Positions 1-7,773 of a stretch of 35,997 nucleotides of DNA are shown one piece after another (the first letter of the stretch is position 1; the number at the start of each line of letters is the position of its first letter). The notes under the pieces were generated by a model. The model worked only from the letters and a program-made list of their open reading frames with translations, ran no database searches and had not been told where the DNA came from. Origin of the DNA: Burkholderiaceae bacterium. GTDB lineage: Bacteria > Pseudomonadota > Gammaproteobacteria > Burkholderiales > Burkholderiaceae_C. The position numbers and the translations under genes are program-made. The stretch lies in NCBI GenBank assembly GCA_030653255.1, contig JAURZS010000212.1, positions 1 to 35,997 on the forward strand. The letters are read 5' to 3'.

Positions 1-174
1 TTGTGGGACACCACACTCAACCCCGACACCCGCCGCCTGCTGCCCGTGCACCTGGGCGCCATGGATTTTCTGCAGACCGAGAACCTCATCACCCAGCTCA
101 TGGGCAAGGGCGAGGCCGCGGCACGGCGCGAGTTGATGGAACTGCACGGCGACAGCGTGGAGGTCGACATCTGA
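1..174 (+). CDS. parE: DNA topoisomerase IV subunit B, C-terminal end (partial)
   Basis: The first 57 codons in frame 1 are the last part of a GyrB/ParE-type ATPase subunit and end at a TGA at 172-174. The visible tail contains LWDTTLNPDTRRLL, then MDFLQTENLITQLMGKGEAA, and closes with an acidic ELMELHGDSVEVDI. This matches the end of type IIA topoisomerase B subunits, where the TOPRIM/C-terminal region finishes shortly after the 'MG' segment. ParE rather than GyrB is preferred because parC lies 1.5 kb downstream, a usual arrangement in Burkholderiales. ParE supplies the ATPase half of topoisomerase IV, which separates daughter chromosomes. The gene starts outside the window. The next gene's ATG overlaps this stop (TGATG), so the two are probably translationally coupled. 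Confidence 0.85.
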   Translation: MWDTTLNPDTRRLLPVHLGAMDFLQTENLITQLMGKGEAAARRELMELHGDSVEVDI

Positions 175-734
175 TGGCGCTGCTCCAGCCAGGAGCCGGT
201 ATTGTGTTGCGCCAGCCTGCGCGCGCACGGCTGCGCCCCACCATGCAAAGCGACATCGATTTCGTGCTGACGCTGGAGCGCGACCCTGCCAACCTGCCCT
301 TCATCACGCCCTGGGAGCGCACGCAGCACGAAGCCGCGATCCGTTTTCCAGACTTCCGGCATTTCATCGTCGAAGGCGGTGCCGGGCTGGACGCTGTGGG
401 CTTCCTGATTCTGATCGGCTGCCGCAGCCCGCATCACTCGCTCGAACTCAAGCGCATGGTGGTGCAGCCCAAGGGGCAGGGTTTCGGCCGCGCGGCCATC
501 CGGGTGGCCAAGAAGATCGCCTTCGACGACCTGGGCGCGCATCGCTTCTGGCTGGACGTCAAGAGTCTGAACACCCGCGCCCAGCAACTCTACGAGAGCG
601 AGGGCTTTGTCGTTGAAGGCCGCCTGCGCGATGCCGTGCGCGTGGCCGACGGCTACGACGCCTTGGTCGTGATGTCCATGCTGGCGTCGGAATTCGCACA
701 GCGCCGGCAGCAGGGGCTGGAGGTGTTCGCATGA
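174..734 (+). CDS. GNAT family N-acetyltransferase
   Basis: This encodes a 186-residue protein of the acetyl-CoA-dependent GNAT fold, similar in size to RimJ/RimL-type enzymes. The acetyl-CoA pyrophosphate loop (motif A) is visible as RMVVQPKGQGFGRAAI around residues 94-109, following the beta-4 strand. The C-terminal part has LDVKSLNTRAQQLYESEGF (about 128-145), the usual 'N..A..LYe..GF' motif of this family. The start at 174 is chosen because the first beta strand (ARLRPTMQSDIDFVLTLE) begins before the internal Met at residue 24, and because the ATG overlaps the parE stop. It overlaps the next gene by 4 bp (ATGA). The acceptor substrate cannot be read from the sequence; a small molecule or a protein N-terminus are both possible. 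Confidence 0.82.
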   Translation: MALLQPGAGIVLRQPARARLRPTMQSDIDFVLTLERDPANLPFITPWERTQHEAAIRFPDFRHFIVEGGAGLDAVGFLILIGCRSPHHSLELKRMVVQPKGQGFGRAAIRVAKKIAFDDLGAHRFWLDVKSLNTRAQQLYESEGFVVEGRLRDAVRVADGYDALVVMSMLASEFAQRRQQGLEVFA

Positions 735-1648
735 GCGCGCTGCGGCGGCTCGTGGGCTGGGCGGTGGCGGCCTTGGCGCTGTTGCTTCACCTGGTGGCAC
801 AAGCCGATGTCTGGGGCTATGTCGACGAGCGCGGCGTTGCGCACTTTGCCTCCGAGCAGATCGACGAGCGCTATGAATTGTTCTTCCGTGGCGAGCAAGC
901 CTTCGACACCCTGCGCGGCGTGCGCCCACGCGTGGCGGGCGACGATACTGCTGCGTCTGGCGGCCCTGATGGCGCAGGTGCGCCGGGCGGAGCCGGGAGC
1001 GTGCCGGATGCTCCACCTGCGTTGTCGCCGCGCCTGGTTTCCTTTTTTGAAGTGTCGCCCGGCTACAAGCGGGTCAAGCACCATTTGCGCGAAGCCGCCG
1101 AGTTGCACCAGATCGACTTCGAGCTGTTGCAGGCCCTGATCGTCACCGAATCCGGATTCGATGCGCAGGCGGTCTCGCCCAAGGGCGCAATCGGGCTGAT
1201 GCAGCTCATGCCCGCCACGGCGCAGCGCTACGGCGTCAGCGCCGACCGCAAGACCTCGCTGGCGCACAAGCTCACCGATGCGCGCACCAACATCGCGGCG
1301 GGCACGCGCTATCTGCGGTACCTGATGGGCTTGTTTCCCGGCCGCCTCGATCTGGTCCTGGCGGCCTACAACGCCGGCGAGGGCGCCGTGCAGCGCGCCG
1401 GCCAGCGCATCCCCGACTACCGCGAAACCCAGAACTATGTGCGAACCGTGATGCAGCTGTATGCCATGCTCAAGCCGCCGGCGGCGGTCATCGCGCAGCG
1501 CAACCGCGGCGCCGACGCCCGTACGAGCGTGCCCTCCCGTGTGCGCATGGAACTGTCGGCCCCGCCACCCGGCGGCGCACGCGGGCGCGGCAACATGATC
1601 GCGCCATTGACGGCGTCGGCTGGCGATTTGCCGCAAATCCTGCCCTAA
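731..1648 (+). CDS. Lytic transglycosylase with DUF4124 domain
   Basis: A 305-residue secreted murein-cleaving enzyme. Residues 1-25 form a signal peptide ending VAQA. Residues 26 to about 60 (DVWGYVDERGVAHFASEQ) are a DUF4124-like domain common in proteobacterial envelope proteins. A low-complexity Gly/Ala/Pro linker (about 70-100) leads to the SLT domain. The catalytic glutamate is E140 in ALIVTESGFD, followed by the family signatures GLMQLMPATA (155-164) and AAYNAGEGAV (211-220). Such enzymes cut the MurNAc-GlcNAc bond to give 1,6-anhydro products. The Arg/Pro-rich tail after about residue 260 has no recognised fold. It is tightly coupled to the GNAT gene upstream (4-bp overlap), with parC 21 bp downstream, so it is probably read with the topoisomerase IV genes. 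Confidence 0.88.
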   Translation: MSALRRLVGWAVAALALLLHLVAQADVWGYVDERGVAHFASEQIDERYELFFRGEQAFDTLRGVRPRVAGDDTAASGGPDGAGAPGGAGSVPDAPPALSPRLVSFFEVSPGYKRVKHHLREAAELHQIDFELLQALIVTESGFDAQAVSPKGAIGLMQLMPATAQRYGVSADRKTSLAHKLTDARTNIAAGTRYLRYLMGLFPGRLDLVLAAYNAGEGAVQRAGQRIPDYRETQNYVRTVMQLYAMLKPPAAVIAQRNRGADARTSVPSRVRMELSAPPPGGARGRGNMIAPLTASAGDLPQILP

Positions 1649-1669
1649 GGGCCTATTTCCACGGATTCC

Positions 1670-4015
1670 ATGGAGCAAGAACTGATTTCTTTCGACGCGG
1701 GCGGTGACGCCGAACTCAATCTCGCGTCCTATGCGCAGCGCGCCTACCTCGAATATGCACTCAGTGTGGTCAAAGGCCGCGCCCTGCCCGATGTCTGCGA
1801 CGGCCAGAAGCCGGTGCAGCGGCGCATCCTCTACTCCATGTCTCGCATGGGCCTGGGCTTCGGCGGCGCCAACGGCAACGTCGGCGCCAAGCCGGTCAAG
1901 AGTGCGCGCGTAGTCGGCGATGTGCTGGGCCGCTTTCATCCGCATGGCGACCAGGCGGCCTACGACGCGCTGGTGCGCATGGCGCAGGACTTCAGCCAGC
2001 GTTACCCGCTGATCGACGGCCAGGGCAATTTCGGCAGCCGAGATGGCGACGGCGCCGCCGCCATGCGCTACACCGAAGCCCGGCTGGCGCGCATCACCAG
2101 CTTGCTGCTCGACGAGATCGACGAGGGCACGGTGGACTTCGTGCCCAACTACGATGGCTCCACCCAGGAGCCGCGTCAGTTGCCTGCGCGCCTGCCTTTT
2201 GTGCTGCTCAATGGTGCCAGCGGCATTGCCGTGGGCCTGGCCACCGAGGTGCCCAGCCACAACCTGGCCGAAATTGCCGAGGCCTGCATCGCGCTGATCA
2301 AAAGCCCCAAGCTGTCCGACAGCGAACTCTGCGCCATCGTGCCCGGCCCCGACTACCCCGGCGGCGGACAGATCATCAGCAGCGCAAATGACATCGCCGA
2401 GGCCTACCGCACAGGCCGCGGATCGCTCAAGGTGCGCGCCCGCTGGAAGATCGAGGAACTGGCCCGGGGACAGTGGCAACTCGTCATCACCGAGCTGCCG
2501 CCCGGGGTCAGCACCCAGCGTGTGCTCGAAGAGATCGAGGAACTCACCAACCCCAAGGTCAAGACCGGCAAGAAGGCGCTGAGCGCCGAGCAGACCCAGC
2601 TCAAGGCCAGCGTGCTGGCCGTGCTCGACGTGGTGCGCGACGAGTCCAGCAAGGACGCCGCCGTGCGCCTGGTGTGCGAACCCAAGACCAGCCGCATCGA
2701 ACAGCAGGAGCTGATCAACACGCTGCTGGCGCACACCAGCCTGGAGACCTCCTCTCCGATCAATCTCACCATGGTCGGGCTCGATGGCCGGCCGACACAG
2801 AAGTCATTGCGGCAGATGCTGCTCGAATGGATTTCGTATCGCCAGACCACAGTGCAGCGGCGCTCGCGGCATCGGCTCGACAAAGTGCTGGACCGCATCC
2901 ACATCCTCGAAGGGCGGCAGATGGTGCTGCTCAACATCGACGAGGTGATCGCCATCATCCGCAGGTCCGACGAACCCAAGATCGCGCTGATCGAACGCTT
3001 CCGTTTGAGCGAGCGGCAGGCCGAGGACATTCTTGATATCCGGCTGCGCCAGCTGGCGCGGCTCGAAGCCATCAAGATCGAGCAGGAACTCAAGGAACTG
3101 CGCAGCGATCAAAAAAAGCTCGAAGAAATTCTGGGCAGCCCGACGGCGCTGCGCCGGCTCATGGTCAAGGAAATCGAGGCCGATGCCCGGCAGTTTGCCG
3201 ATCCGCGCCGCACCCTGATCCAGGAAGAAAAAAAAGCCATCGCCGAAGTGCGCGTGGTCGACGAGCCGGTCACTGTGGTTGTGTCCCAGAAGGGCTGGGT
3301 GCGTGCACGCGGCGGCCACGGCCACGAGGCATCGAGCTTTGCTTTCAAGGCTGGCGACGGTCTGTACGGTGTCTTCGAATGCCGTACCGTGGACACGCTG
3401 CTGGCGCTGGGCTCGAACGGCCGCATCTATTCGATGCCGGTGGCCTCGCTGCCCGGCGCGCGCGGTGACGGCCAGCCGGTCACCAGCCTCATCGAACTGG
3501 AGCCGGGAACCCAGCTGCTGCATTATTTTGCCGGCCCCGCCCATGCCACGCTGCTGCTCAGCAGTTCGGCCGGCTATGGTTTCCTGGCCAACGTCGAGGA
3601 CATGATCTCGCGTGTGAAGGCCGGCAAGGCCTTCCTGAGTTGCGGCCAGGGAGAGACCGCCTGCGCGCCCTCGCATGTCAGTGGTTCTTCAGGCAGCGCA
3701 CCGTTGCCCCCGGCCACCCACGTGGCTTGCGCGTCCACGGGCGGGCGCATCCTCACCTTCGAGATCAAGGACCTCAAGGCCCTGTCCAAGGGCGGCAGGG
3801 GCCTGATGTTGATCGACCTGGAGCCCAAGGACACGCTCGCCGGTGCAGCCGCCTATACCCGCAGCGTGCGCATCGCTGGCATCGGGCGCGGCGGCAAGGA
3901 GCGTGAAGAAACGCTGGAAATCCGCTCGCTGAACAATGCCCGTGCTGCGCGTGGGCGCAAGGGCAAGGCGGCCGATCTGGGGTTCAAACCGGTGTCGATA
4001 CAGCGCGTGGAATAG
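1670..4015 (+). CDS. parC: DNA topoisomerase IV subunit A
   Basis: A 781-residue breakage-reunion subunit of topoisomerase IV, which decatenates replicated chromosomes with ParE. The N-terminal winged-helix region contains the quinolone-resistance segment [20 protein letters not shown] (83-102) and the catalytic tyrosine Y134 in [10 protein letters not shown]. The tower and coiled-coil follow; the heptad-rich helix [18 protein letters not shown] precedes the C-terminal beta-pinwheel, which here is short as is normal for ParC rather than GyrA. At the position equivalent to E. coli ParC Ser80 this protein has Gln95, and Asp99 stands where E. coli has Glu84. Two A-runs (7 and 8 bases near 3111 and 3228) lie within the reading frame and do not disrupt it. 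The start at 1670 follows the transglycosylase stop by 21 bp. Confidence 0.96.
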   Translation: MEQELISFDAGGDAELNLASYAQRAYLEYALSVVKGRALPDVCDGQKPVQRRILYSMSRMGLGFGGANGNVGAKPVKSARVVGDVLGRFHPHGDQAAYDALVRMAQDFSQRYPLIDGQGNFGSRDGDGAAAMRYTEARLARITSLLLDEIDEGTVDFVPNYDGSTQEPRQLPARLPFVLLNGASGIAVGLATEVPSHNLAEIAEACIALIKSPKLSDSELCAIVPGPDYPGGGQIISSANDIAEAYRTGRGSLKVRARWKIEELARGQWQLVITELPPGVSTQRVLEEIEELTNPKVKTGKKALSAEQTQLKASVLAVLDVVRDESSKDAAVRLVCEPKTSRIEQQELINTLLAHTSLETSSPINLTMVGLDGRPTQKSLRQMLLEWISYRQTTVQRRSRHRLDKVLDRIHILEGRQMVLLNIDEVIAIIRRSDEPKIALIERFRLSERQAEDILDIRLRQLARLEAIKIEQELKELRSDQKKLEEILGSPTALRRLMVKEIEADARQFADPRRTLIQEEKKAIAEVRVVDEPVTVVVSQKGWVRARGGHGHEASSFAFKAGDGLYGVFECRTVDTLLALGSNGRIYSMPVASLPGARGDGQPVTSLIELEPGTQLLHYFAGPAHATLLLSSSAGYGFLANVEDMISRVKAGKAFLSCGQGETACAPSHVSGSSGSAPLPPATHVACASTGGRILTFEIKDLKALSKGGRGLMLIDLEPKDTLAGAAAYTRSVRIAGIGRGGKEREETLEIRSLNNARAARGRKGKAADLGFKPVSIQRVE

Positions 4016-4023
4016 GCTCCATC

Positions 4024-4060
4024 GACGGGGGCGCCCCTTGCAAAGGGCGATGCCCCCGTC
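4024..4060 (+). repeat. Strong GC hairpin downstream of parC
   Basis: GACGGGGGC (4024-4032) pairs perfectly with GCCCCCGTC (4052-4060), and an inner GCCC/GGGC stem (33-36 with 45-48) extends the structure. No T-run follows, so alone it is not a classical intrinsic terminator. It may protect the parC mRNA 3' end or pause polymerase before the terminator that follows. Confidence 0.55.
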
Positions 4061-4073
4061 CCCCTGGTGCCGG

Positions 4074-4116
4074 CTGCCGCGTTTACGGGGATTTCCGCGG
4101 CAGTCCATATTTTTTT
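4074..4116 (+). terminator. Rho-independent terminator after parC
   Basis: CTGCCGCG (4074-4081) and CGCGGCAG (4096-4103) form an 8-bp GC-rich stem with a 14-base loop, followed after a short spacer by an uninterrupted run of eight T (4109-4116). It separates the housekeeping parE-parC block from the catabolic operon that begins at 4212. Confidence 0.72.
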
Positions 4117-4145
4117 CGTGATGGCAAGCCTTTGACGGGAAACGC

Positions 4146-4174
4146 TTGACTTGCGAAAAAATCGTATTCAGAAT
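4146..4174 (+). promoter_or_regulatory. Sigma70-type promoter of the 4212-9414 operon
   Basis: TTGACT at 4146-4151 and CAGAAT at 4169-4174 are separated by exactly 17 bases, giving 5/6 and 4/6 matches to the sigma70 consensus. A TAGGAG ribosome-binding site (4201-4206) precedes the ATG at 4212. The -10 element lies inside the palindrome at 4159-4181. Confidence 0.6.
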
Positions 4175-4181
4175 CCGATTT
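4159..4181. promoter_or_regulatory. Candidate TetR-type operator (23-bp palindrome)
   Basis: The two arms are AAATCGTATTC and GAATCCGATTT around a central A at 4170; ten of eleven base pairs are complementary (the mismatch is 4165/4175). It covers the -10 element of the operon promoter, the place expected for a repressor. The likely ligand is the TetR-family protein encoded within the same operon at 7001, which would make the operon autoregulated. The symmetry is seen directly; the assignment to that regulator is inference. Confidence 0.6.
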
Positions 4182-4211
4182 CATACGACAAATGCACTTT
4201 TAGGAGTTTTC

Positions 4212-5222
4212 ATGAGTCCAGATCTGCACCAGCGCCTGAACGTCCACGACGGACTTGGCATCACGTCCGGAGGCCGGGCGGAACTGGAGCAGATGGTTCA
4301 GGGTGGGCTGACCTCGGTGAACTGCACCTGCTCTGTCTGGGAGGGGTTTCGCGGAACGATGGAGCGCATCGCGCGGTGGAAACAGTCGTTTGTCGAGAAC
4401 GCCGACCTCGCCTTGCAGGTGTACAAGGTTTCGGACATCGCACGTGCCAAGGCGCAGGGCAAGGTCGGCATCATCCTGGGTTGGCAGAACACCTCCGCCA
4501 TCGAAGACCAGCTTCCTTTCATCCAGATATTTCACGAGCTGGGTGTGCGCGTCGTCCAACTCACGTACAACACCCAGAACCTGCTGGGTACCGGCTGCTA
4601 TGAGAGCCGCGACTCAGGGCTGTCGGACTTCGGCCGCGAGGCCATCGATGAGTTCAATCGGGTGCGCATGCTCATAGACCTGTCGCACGTGGGTCCGAAG
4701 ACGTCCGCCGAGACCATTGCCTACTCGAAGCTGCCGGTGTGCTACACCCACGTCGCTCCCCGGGCGCTCAAGGATCATCCGCGCAACAAGACCGATGAAG
4801 AACTGAAGTTCATCGTCGACAGGGGGGGATTCATCGGCCTCACATTCTTCGTTCCGTTTCTGCATCGGGGTGAGGCTGCGGGTCTGGAAGACTTCATTGA
4901 GGTGGTTGAACACACCATCAACATCGTCGGCGAAGACCGCATCGGATTCGGGACCGACCTTCGCGTGAACTACCCAAGCTGGTCGATTTACTGGAAAGAG
5001 GACAGCCACGTGGCGCCCATGTACTGGGCGCATGACAAGGGCTATGCGCGGCAGTTGACGCGCTTTACCGAGATCCGGTACCCGGGCGGCTTCAAGGACT
5101 TCACAGGCTATCCCATGCTCACCAGAGCGATGGAACAACGCGGATGGAGCGAGAGCCGTATCCGCAAGGTGATGGGCGACAACTGGATCCGCTTCCTTGG
5201 CGAGGTCTGGGGCGACGCATGA
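4212..5222 (+). CDS. Atypical peptidase M19 (membrane dipeptidase-like) protein
   Basis: A 336-residue TIM-barrel amidohydrolase related to renal/membrane dipeptidase (M19). Retained family motifs are LIDLSHVG with H159, YTHVAPR with H180, and the late metal/substrate aspartate D249 in GFGTDL. Two canonical metal-ligand elements are not where expected. The N-terminal HxD motif is replaced by NVHDGLG (11-16), and the bridging glutamate is replaced by Q92 in GWQNTSAIEDQ. This resembles an M19 subgroup that I recognise only generally, and dipeptidase activity should not be assumed. The start at 4212 is chosen for its TAGGAG ribosome-binding site 5 bases upstream and because it lies downstream of the promoter. 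No signal peptide is visible, so it is cytoplasmic. It is the first gene of an operon with a Bug receptor, crotonase, TetR and CoA ligase. A C-N or ester hydrolysis step before CoA activation is plausible. Confidence 0.75.
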   Translation: MSPDLHQRLNVHDGLGITSGGRAELEQMVQGGLTSVNCTCSVWEGFRGTMERIARWKQSFVENADLALQVYKVSDIARAKAQGKVGIILGWQNTSAIEDQLPFIQIFHELGVRVVQLTYNTQNLLGTGCYESRDSGLSDFGREAIDEFNRVRMLIDLSHVGPKTSAETIAYSKLPVCYTHVAPRALKDHPRNKTDEELKFIVDRGGFIGLTFFVPFLHRGEAAGLEDFIEVVEHTINIVGEDRIGFGTDLRVNYPSWSIYWKEDSHVAPMYWAHDKGYARQLTRFTEIRYPGGFKDFTGYPMLTRAMEQRGWSESRIRKVMGDNWIRFLGEVWGDA

Positions 5223-5247
5223 ACTGACACACTGGATGGAGAAACCC

Positions 5248-6222
5248 ATGAAACTCATAAAACTGATTGGTGTTCTGGCGGTAGTGCAACTCTGCTGGAT
5301 GGCGGGACCGGCCATGGCGCAGTCCTATCCGGCGAAGCCGCTGCGCATCGTCGTTCCGTTCGCGCCCGGTGGCGCGACGGATGTGGTCGCGCGCATGGTC
5401 GCGCAGAGGCTCAACAAGGCCTGGGGGCAGCCAGTCGTCGTCGAGAATCGCCCAGGCGCCGCTGGCAACATCGCAGCGCAGCACGTGGCCAAGTCGCCCC
5501 CGGATGGCTACACGCTGCTCGCCACGGCCGCGGGCCTCATGACCGTAAACCAGTTCATCTACAACAATCCCGGTTTCGACCCCGTGGCGGACCTCGCGCC
5601 AATCACCAACGTCGCCAATGCGCCGCACTTGCTGGTCACCAGCGCGGCTTCCCCCATTGCAACGGTGCAGGATCTCGTGGCTGCGGCCAGGGCCAGGCCC
5701 GGTACCATCAGCTTCGGCAATTCGGGCGCCGGCTCTGCCTCCCACCTGACCGCCGAGTATTTCGCGGCGACGGCCAAGGTGCAGGTGTTGCACGTTCCGT
5801 ACAAAGGAAGCTCACCGGCCATCACCGACCTGCTCGGCGGACAGATCACCGCAATGACCGACGCCATGGTCGGCCTGCTCCCGCAGATAGAAGCCAAGAG
5901 GCTGAGGCCGGTCGCCGTTGCCTCGCTGCGCAGGTTCCCCCTGCTGCCGGACGTTCCGACGGTCGCGGAATCCGGCCTGCCGGGCTTCGAGAATGGAACC
6001 TGGCTCGGCATCCTCGCTCCGGCTGGCACGCCACGGGAAATCCGCGAAAAGATCCAGCGCGAAATCGCCGAGATGCTCAAGTCCCCCGACATTCAGCGTG
6101 AACTGCTGCAGCAGGGGATGACCCCTGTGGGCAATACGCCTGAGCAGTTCGCCGCCTTCATGCAGACCGAGCGCCAAAAAGCGGCGCGTATCGTCGAAGT
6201 TGCCAAGATTCCAAAGTTGTAA
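5248..6222 (+). CDS. Bug/TctC-family periplasmic solute-binding protein
   Basis: A 324-residue extracytoplasmic receptor of the tripartite tricarboxylate transporter (Bug) family. Residues 1-24 are a signal peptide ending AMA, then QSYPAKPLRIVVPFAPGGAT, the usual first strand and carboxylate-binding loop. The second lobe shows the family hallmark HVPYKGSSPAITDLLGGQI and later VPTVAESGLPGFE. Start 5248 is preferred over an in-frame ATG at 5197 because it gives a proper signal peptide and has GGATGGAGA just upstream. Such proteins bind small carboxylates or aromatic/amide solutes and normally work with TctA/TctB membrane proteins, absent from this window. It lies 25 bp after the M19-like gene and 3 bp before the crotonase, so it probably captures the substrate of this operon. 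Confidence 0.9.
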   Translation: MKLIKLIGVLAVVQLCWMAGPAMAQSYPAKPLRIVVPFAPGGATDVVARMVAQRLNKAWGQPVVVENRPGAAGNIAAQHVAKSPPDGYTLLATAAGLMTVNQFIYNNPGFDPVADLAPITNVANAPHLLVTSAASPIATVQDLVAAARARPGTISFGNSGAGSASHLTAEYFAATAKVQVLHVPYKGSSPAITDLLGGQITAMTDAMVGLLPQIEAKRLRPVAVASLRRFPLLPDVPTVAESGLPGFENGTWLGILAPAGTPREIREKIQREIAEMLKSPDIQRELLQQGMTPVGNTPEQFAAFMQTERQKAARIVEVAKIPKL

Positions 6223-6225
6223 ATT

Positions 6226-7008
6226 ATGGGAATGAACTACAAAAAGAACGGAAACATTGCTGTCTTCACGCTCGACAACCCGCCTGTCAACGTCACCAAT
6301 CCGTCGACACACAAGCAGTTCCATCACCACCTGCAGGATTTCCTGGCCGATGACGCGATCAAGGTTGGCATCTGGACTGCGGCCGGAACGCGCGCCTTCT
6401 GTGCCGGAGACGACATCAAGACGCCGCGCGTACCGCGTACACACGCCGAGATCGTGGAGCGCTATCTCGGCAACCGCTCGGAGGACGAGTCGCTTGAGTA
6501 TCCGGGCTGGGAGCTGCAGGTCATGCAGATGCAGCGCTACAAGCCCATCATCGCTGCCATCAATGGACCGGTTTTAGGCCAGGGGTTCATGTATCTGACG
6601 CGGTTGACCGACATCCGCATCGCCACGCCCAACGCGACTTTCGGCCTGCCCGAGATCAAGTACGCGATGCCCGGCGCCGGTGGCATGCTGAAGCTGGGGC
6701 TTGAAGTCCCGCATGCGGTTGCGATGTGGCTCGCTCTCACGGGGGAGCCGCTCGACGCGGAGTCCGCGCAGAAGCATGGTCTGATCAACGAGATCGTCCC
6801 GCAGGAAGCGCTGATGGAGCGCGCCTACCAGATAGCCGGATTGATTGCGAGGCATCCATCTCTGTCCATCCGCACAGAGATGGAGGCGTACTATCAGTCG
6901 ATGGACATGACGCGGGATCAGGCGGTGGCGTTTTCAGCCCACCTCGCACGCCTTCAGCGCGTGGCGTTTCATACTCGCGCGCCACTGGGAGCAGACAAGG
7001 ATGACTGA
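6226..7008 (+). CDS. Divergent crotonase (enoyl-CoA hydratase/isomerase family)
   Basis: A 260-residue crotonase-fold protein acting on an acyl-CoA. The first oxyanion-hole segment is AFCAGDDI (57-64) and the second is INGPVLGQGF (112-121), where the usual GGG is GQG. Of the two catalytic glutamates of enoyl-CoA hydratase, the position of rat Glu144 is M122 (GQGFMYL in place of GGGCEL), while the Glu164 equivalent is kept as E143 in FGLPEIKY. A simple hydratase with both acids is therefore unlikely; isomerase, hydrolase, decarboxylase or C-C bond chemistry is possible. The ATG at 6226 lies 3 bp after the Bug stop. The 3' end overlaps the TetR start by 8 bp. The context suggests it acts after CoA activation by the ligase at 7774. 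Confidence 0.85.
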   Translation: MGMNYKKNGNIAVFTLDNPPVNVTNPSTHKQFHHHLQDFLADDAIKVGIWTAAGTRAFCAGDDIKTPRVPRTHAEIVERYLGNRSEDESLEYPGWELQVMQMQRYKPIIAAINGPVLGQGFMYLTRLTDIRIATPNATFGLPEIKYAMPGAGGMLKLGLEVPHAVAMWLALTGEPLDAESAQKHGLINEIVPQEALMERAYQIAGLIARHPSLSIRTEMEAYYQSMDMTRDQAVAFSAHLARLQRVAFHTRAPLGADKDD

Positions 7009-7744
7009 ACACAGGCGTGATGGCCCGCCGATCGAAAAGAACACCGCCGCCGCGCCGTCCCCTGCCGATTCAAGAGGCGTGGGCCGTTTCGAGGAAGTGT
7101 TGCTTCAGAAAAGTCGTGACAGCCGGCTTGGAAAACGGATGCGGACCCGGTTCCTGTTTCTCACGATCGTCGCGCAATGTATCCAGATCGATTCCGCGAA
7201 AGACCCGACACTCGAAGACGTTCTCGAACGGTCGGGCCTTGCGCGCAGCACGTTCTACACCAATTTCAAGGATGTCGCCGAATGCGTGACGGAGGTCCTG
7301 ACCCTGTTCTTCGAGTCGCTCGGGGAAAGTCGCGGAATTACCGAGAGGGAACTCTCCAGTTATCAGGCCATTCTCGAAGCCAACACCTGGTACTGCCGAT
7401 CGTATGAAGCCAATGCCGGCCTGTTTGCCGGCGTTGCGAGGAATCCCACTGTGCTCAAGATGCGAGAGGCGCAAAACGCAAGTTGGGCGAGAAAGATCGT
7501 CCACGTGTCGGAACGCCGCCGTGGCGTTCCTTTCACACAGGCAATCCGCAAGGAATACACGGGCATTGTCGGCATCCTGATCGTGATGACGACGGAGGCT
7601 GCACGCGAGCGCTTCGTCACGAAGGACAAGTTGCTCGTGTCAACCTACCGCACCGCCGACGCGCTTGCCGAGTCGCTGACAGGCATCTGGTACCGGATGA
7701 CCATCGGCTACGAGCAAAGTCAGACCTTGACCCGGCGCAGCTGA
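7001..7744 (+). CDS. TetR-family transcriptional regulator
   Basis: A 247-residue regulator. The helix-turn-helix is at about residues 69-91: DPTLEDVLERSGLARSTFYT, then NFKD, a typical TetR DNA-recognition pattern. An unusually long, Pro/Ala-rich N-terminal extension (about 45 residues) precedes it. The remaining helices form a ligand pocket of unknown specificity; an acyl-CoA or the operon's substrate is a reasonable guess. The ATG overlaps the crotonase stop by 8 bp, so it is a mid-operon gene, co-transcribed with the pathway it probably controls. The palindrome at 4159-4181 is its best candidate operator. If so, expression would rise on ligand binding and the regulator would be made along with the enzymes. 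Confidence 0.85.
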   Translation: MTEHRRDGPPIEKNTAAAPSPADSRGVGRFEEVLLQKSRDSRLGKRMRTRFLFLTIVAQCIQIDSAKDPTLEDVLERSGLARSTFYTNFKDVAECVTEVLTLFFESLGESRGITERELSSYQAILEANTWYCRSYEANAGLFAGVARNPTVLKMREAQNASWARKIVHVSERRRGVPFTQAIRKEYTGIVGILIVMTTEAARERFVTKDKLLVSTYRTADALAESLTGIWYRMTIGYEQSQTLTRRS

Positions 7745-7773
7745 TTCGCACCTGCCCGTCGCCCGGAGTTTTC

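Noticed and set aside
653-2734. Very long open frame (693 codons) on the - strand opposite the transglycosylase and parC
   Set aside because: It is antisense to two clearly real genes, has a composition (His, Ala, Gln, Arg-rich) typical of reversed GC-rich coding sequence, and shows no domain.
3111-3235. A7 and A8 runs in parC as possible programmed frameshift sites
   Set aside because: They encode in-frame QKK and EEKK in the coiled coil and C-terminal linker, and the reading frame continues normally to a full-length protein.
4146-4211. N-terminal extension of the M19-like gene starting upstream of 4212
   Set aside because: That stretch is the promoter and palindrome, and the ATG at 4212 has its own good ribosome-binding site.
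7483-7773. Upstream extension of the acyl-CoA ligase frame
   Set aside because: It overlaps the TetR coding sequence, is not homologous to ligase N-termini, and a proper start with CGGAG exists at 7774.
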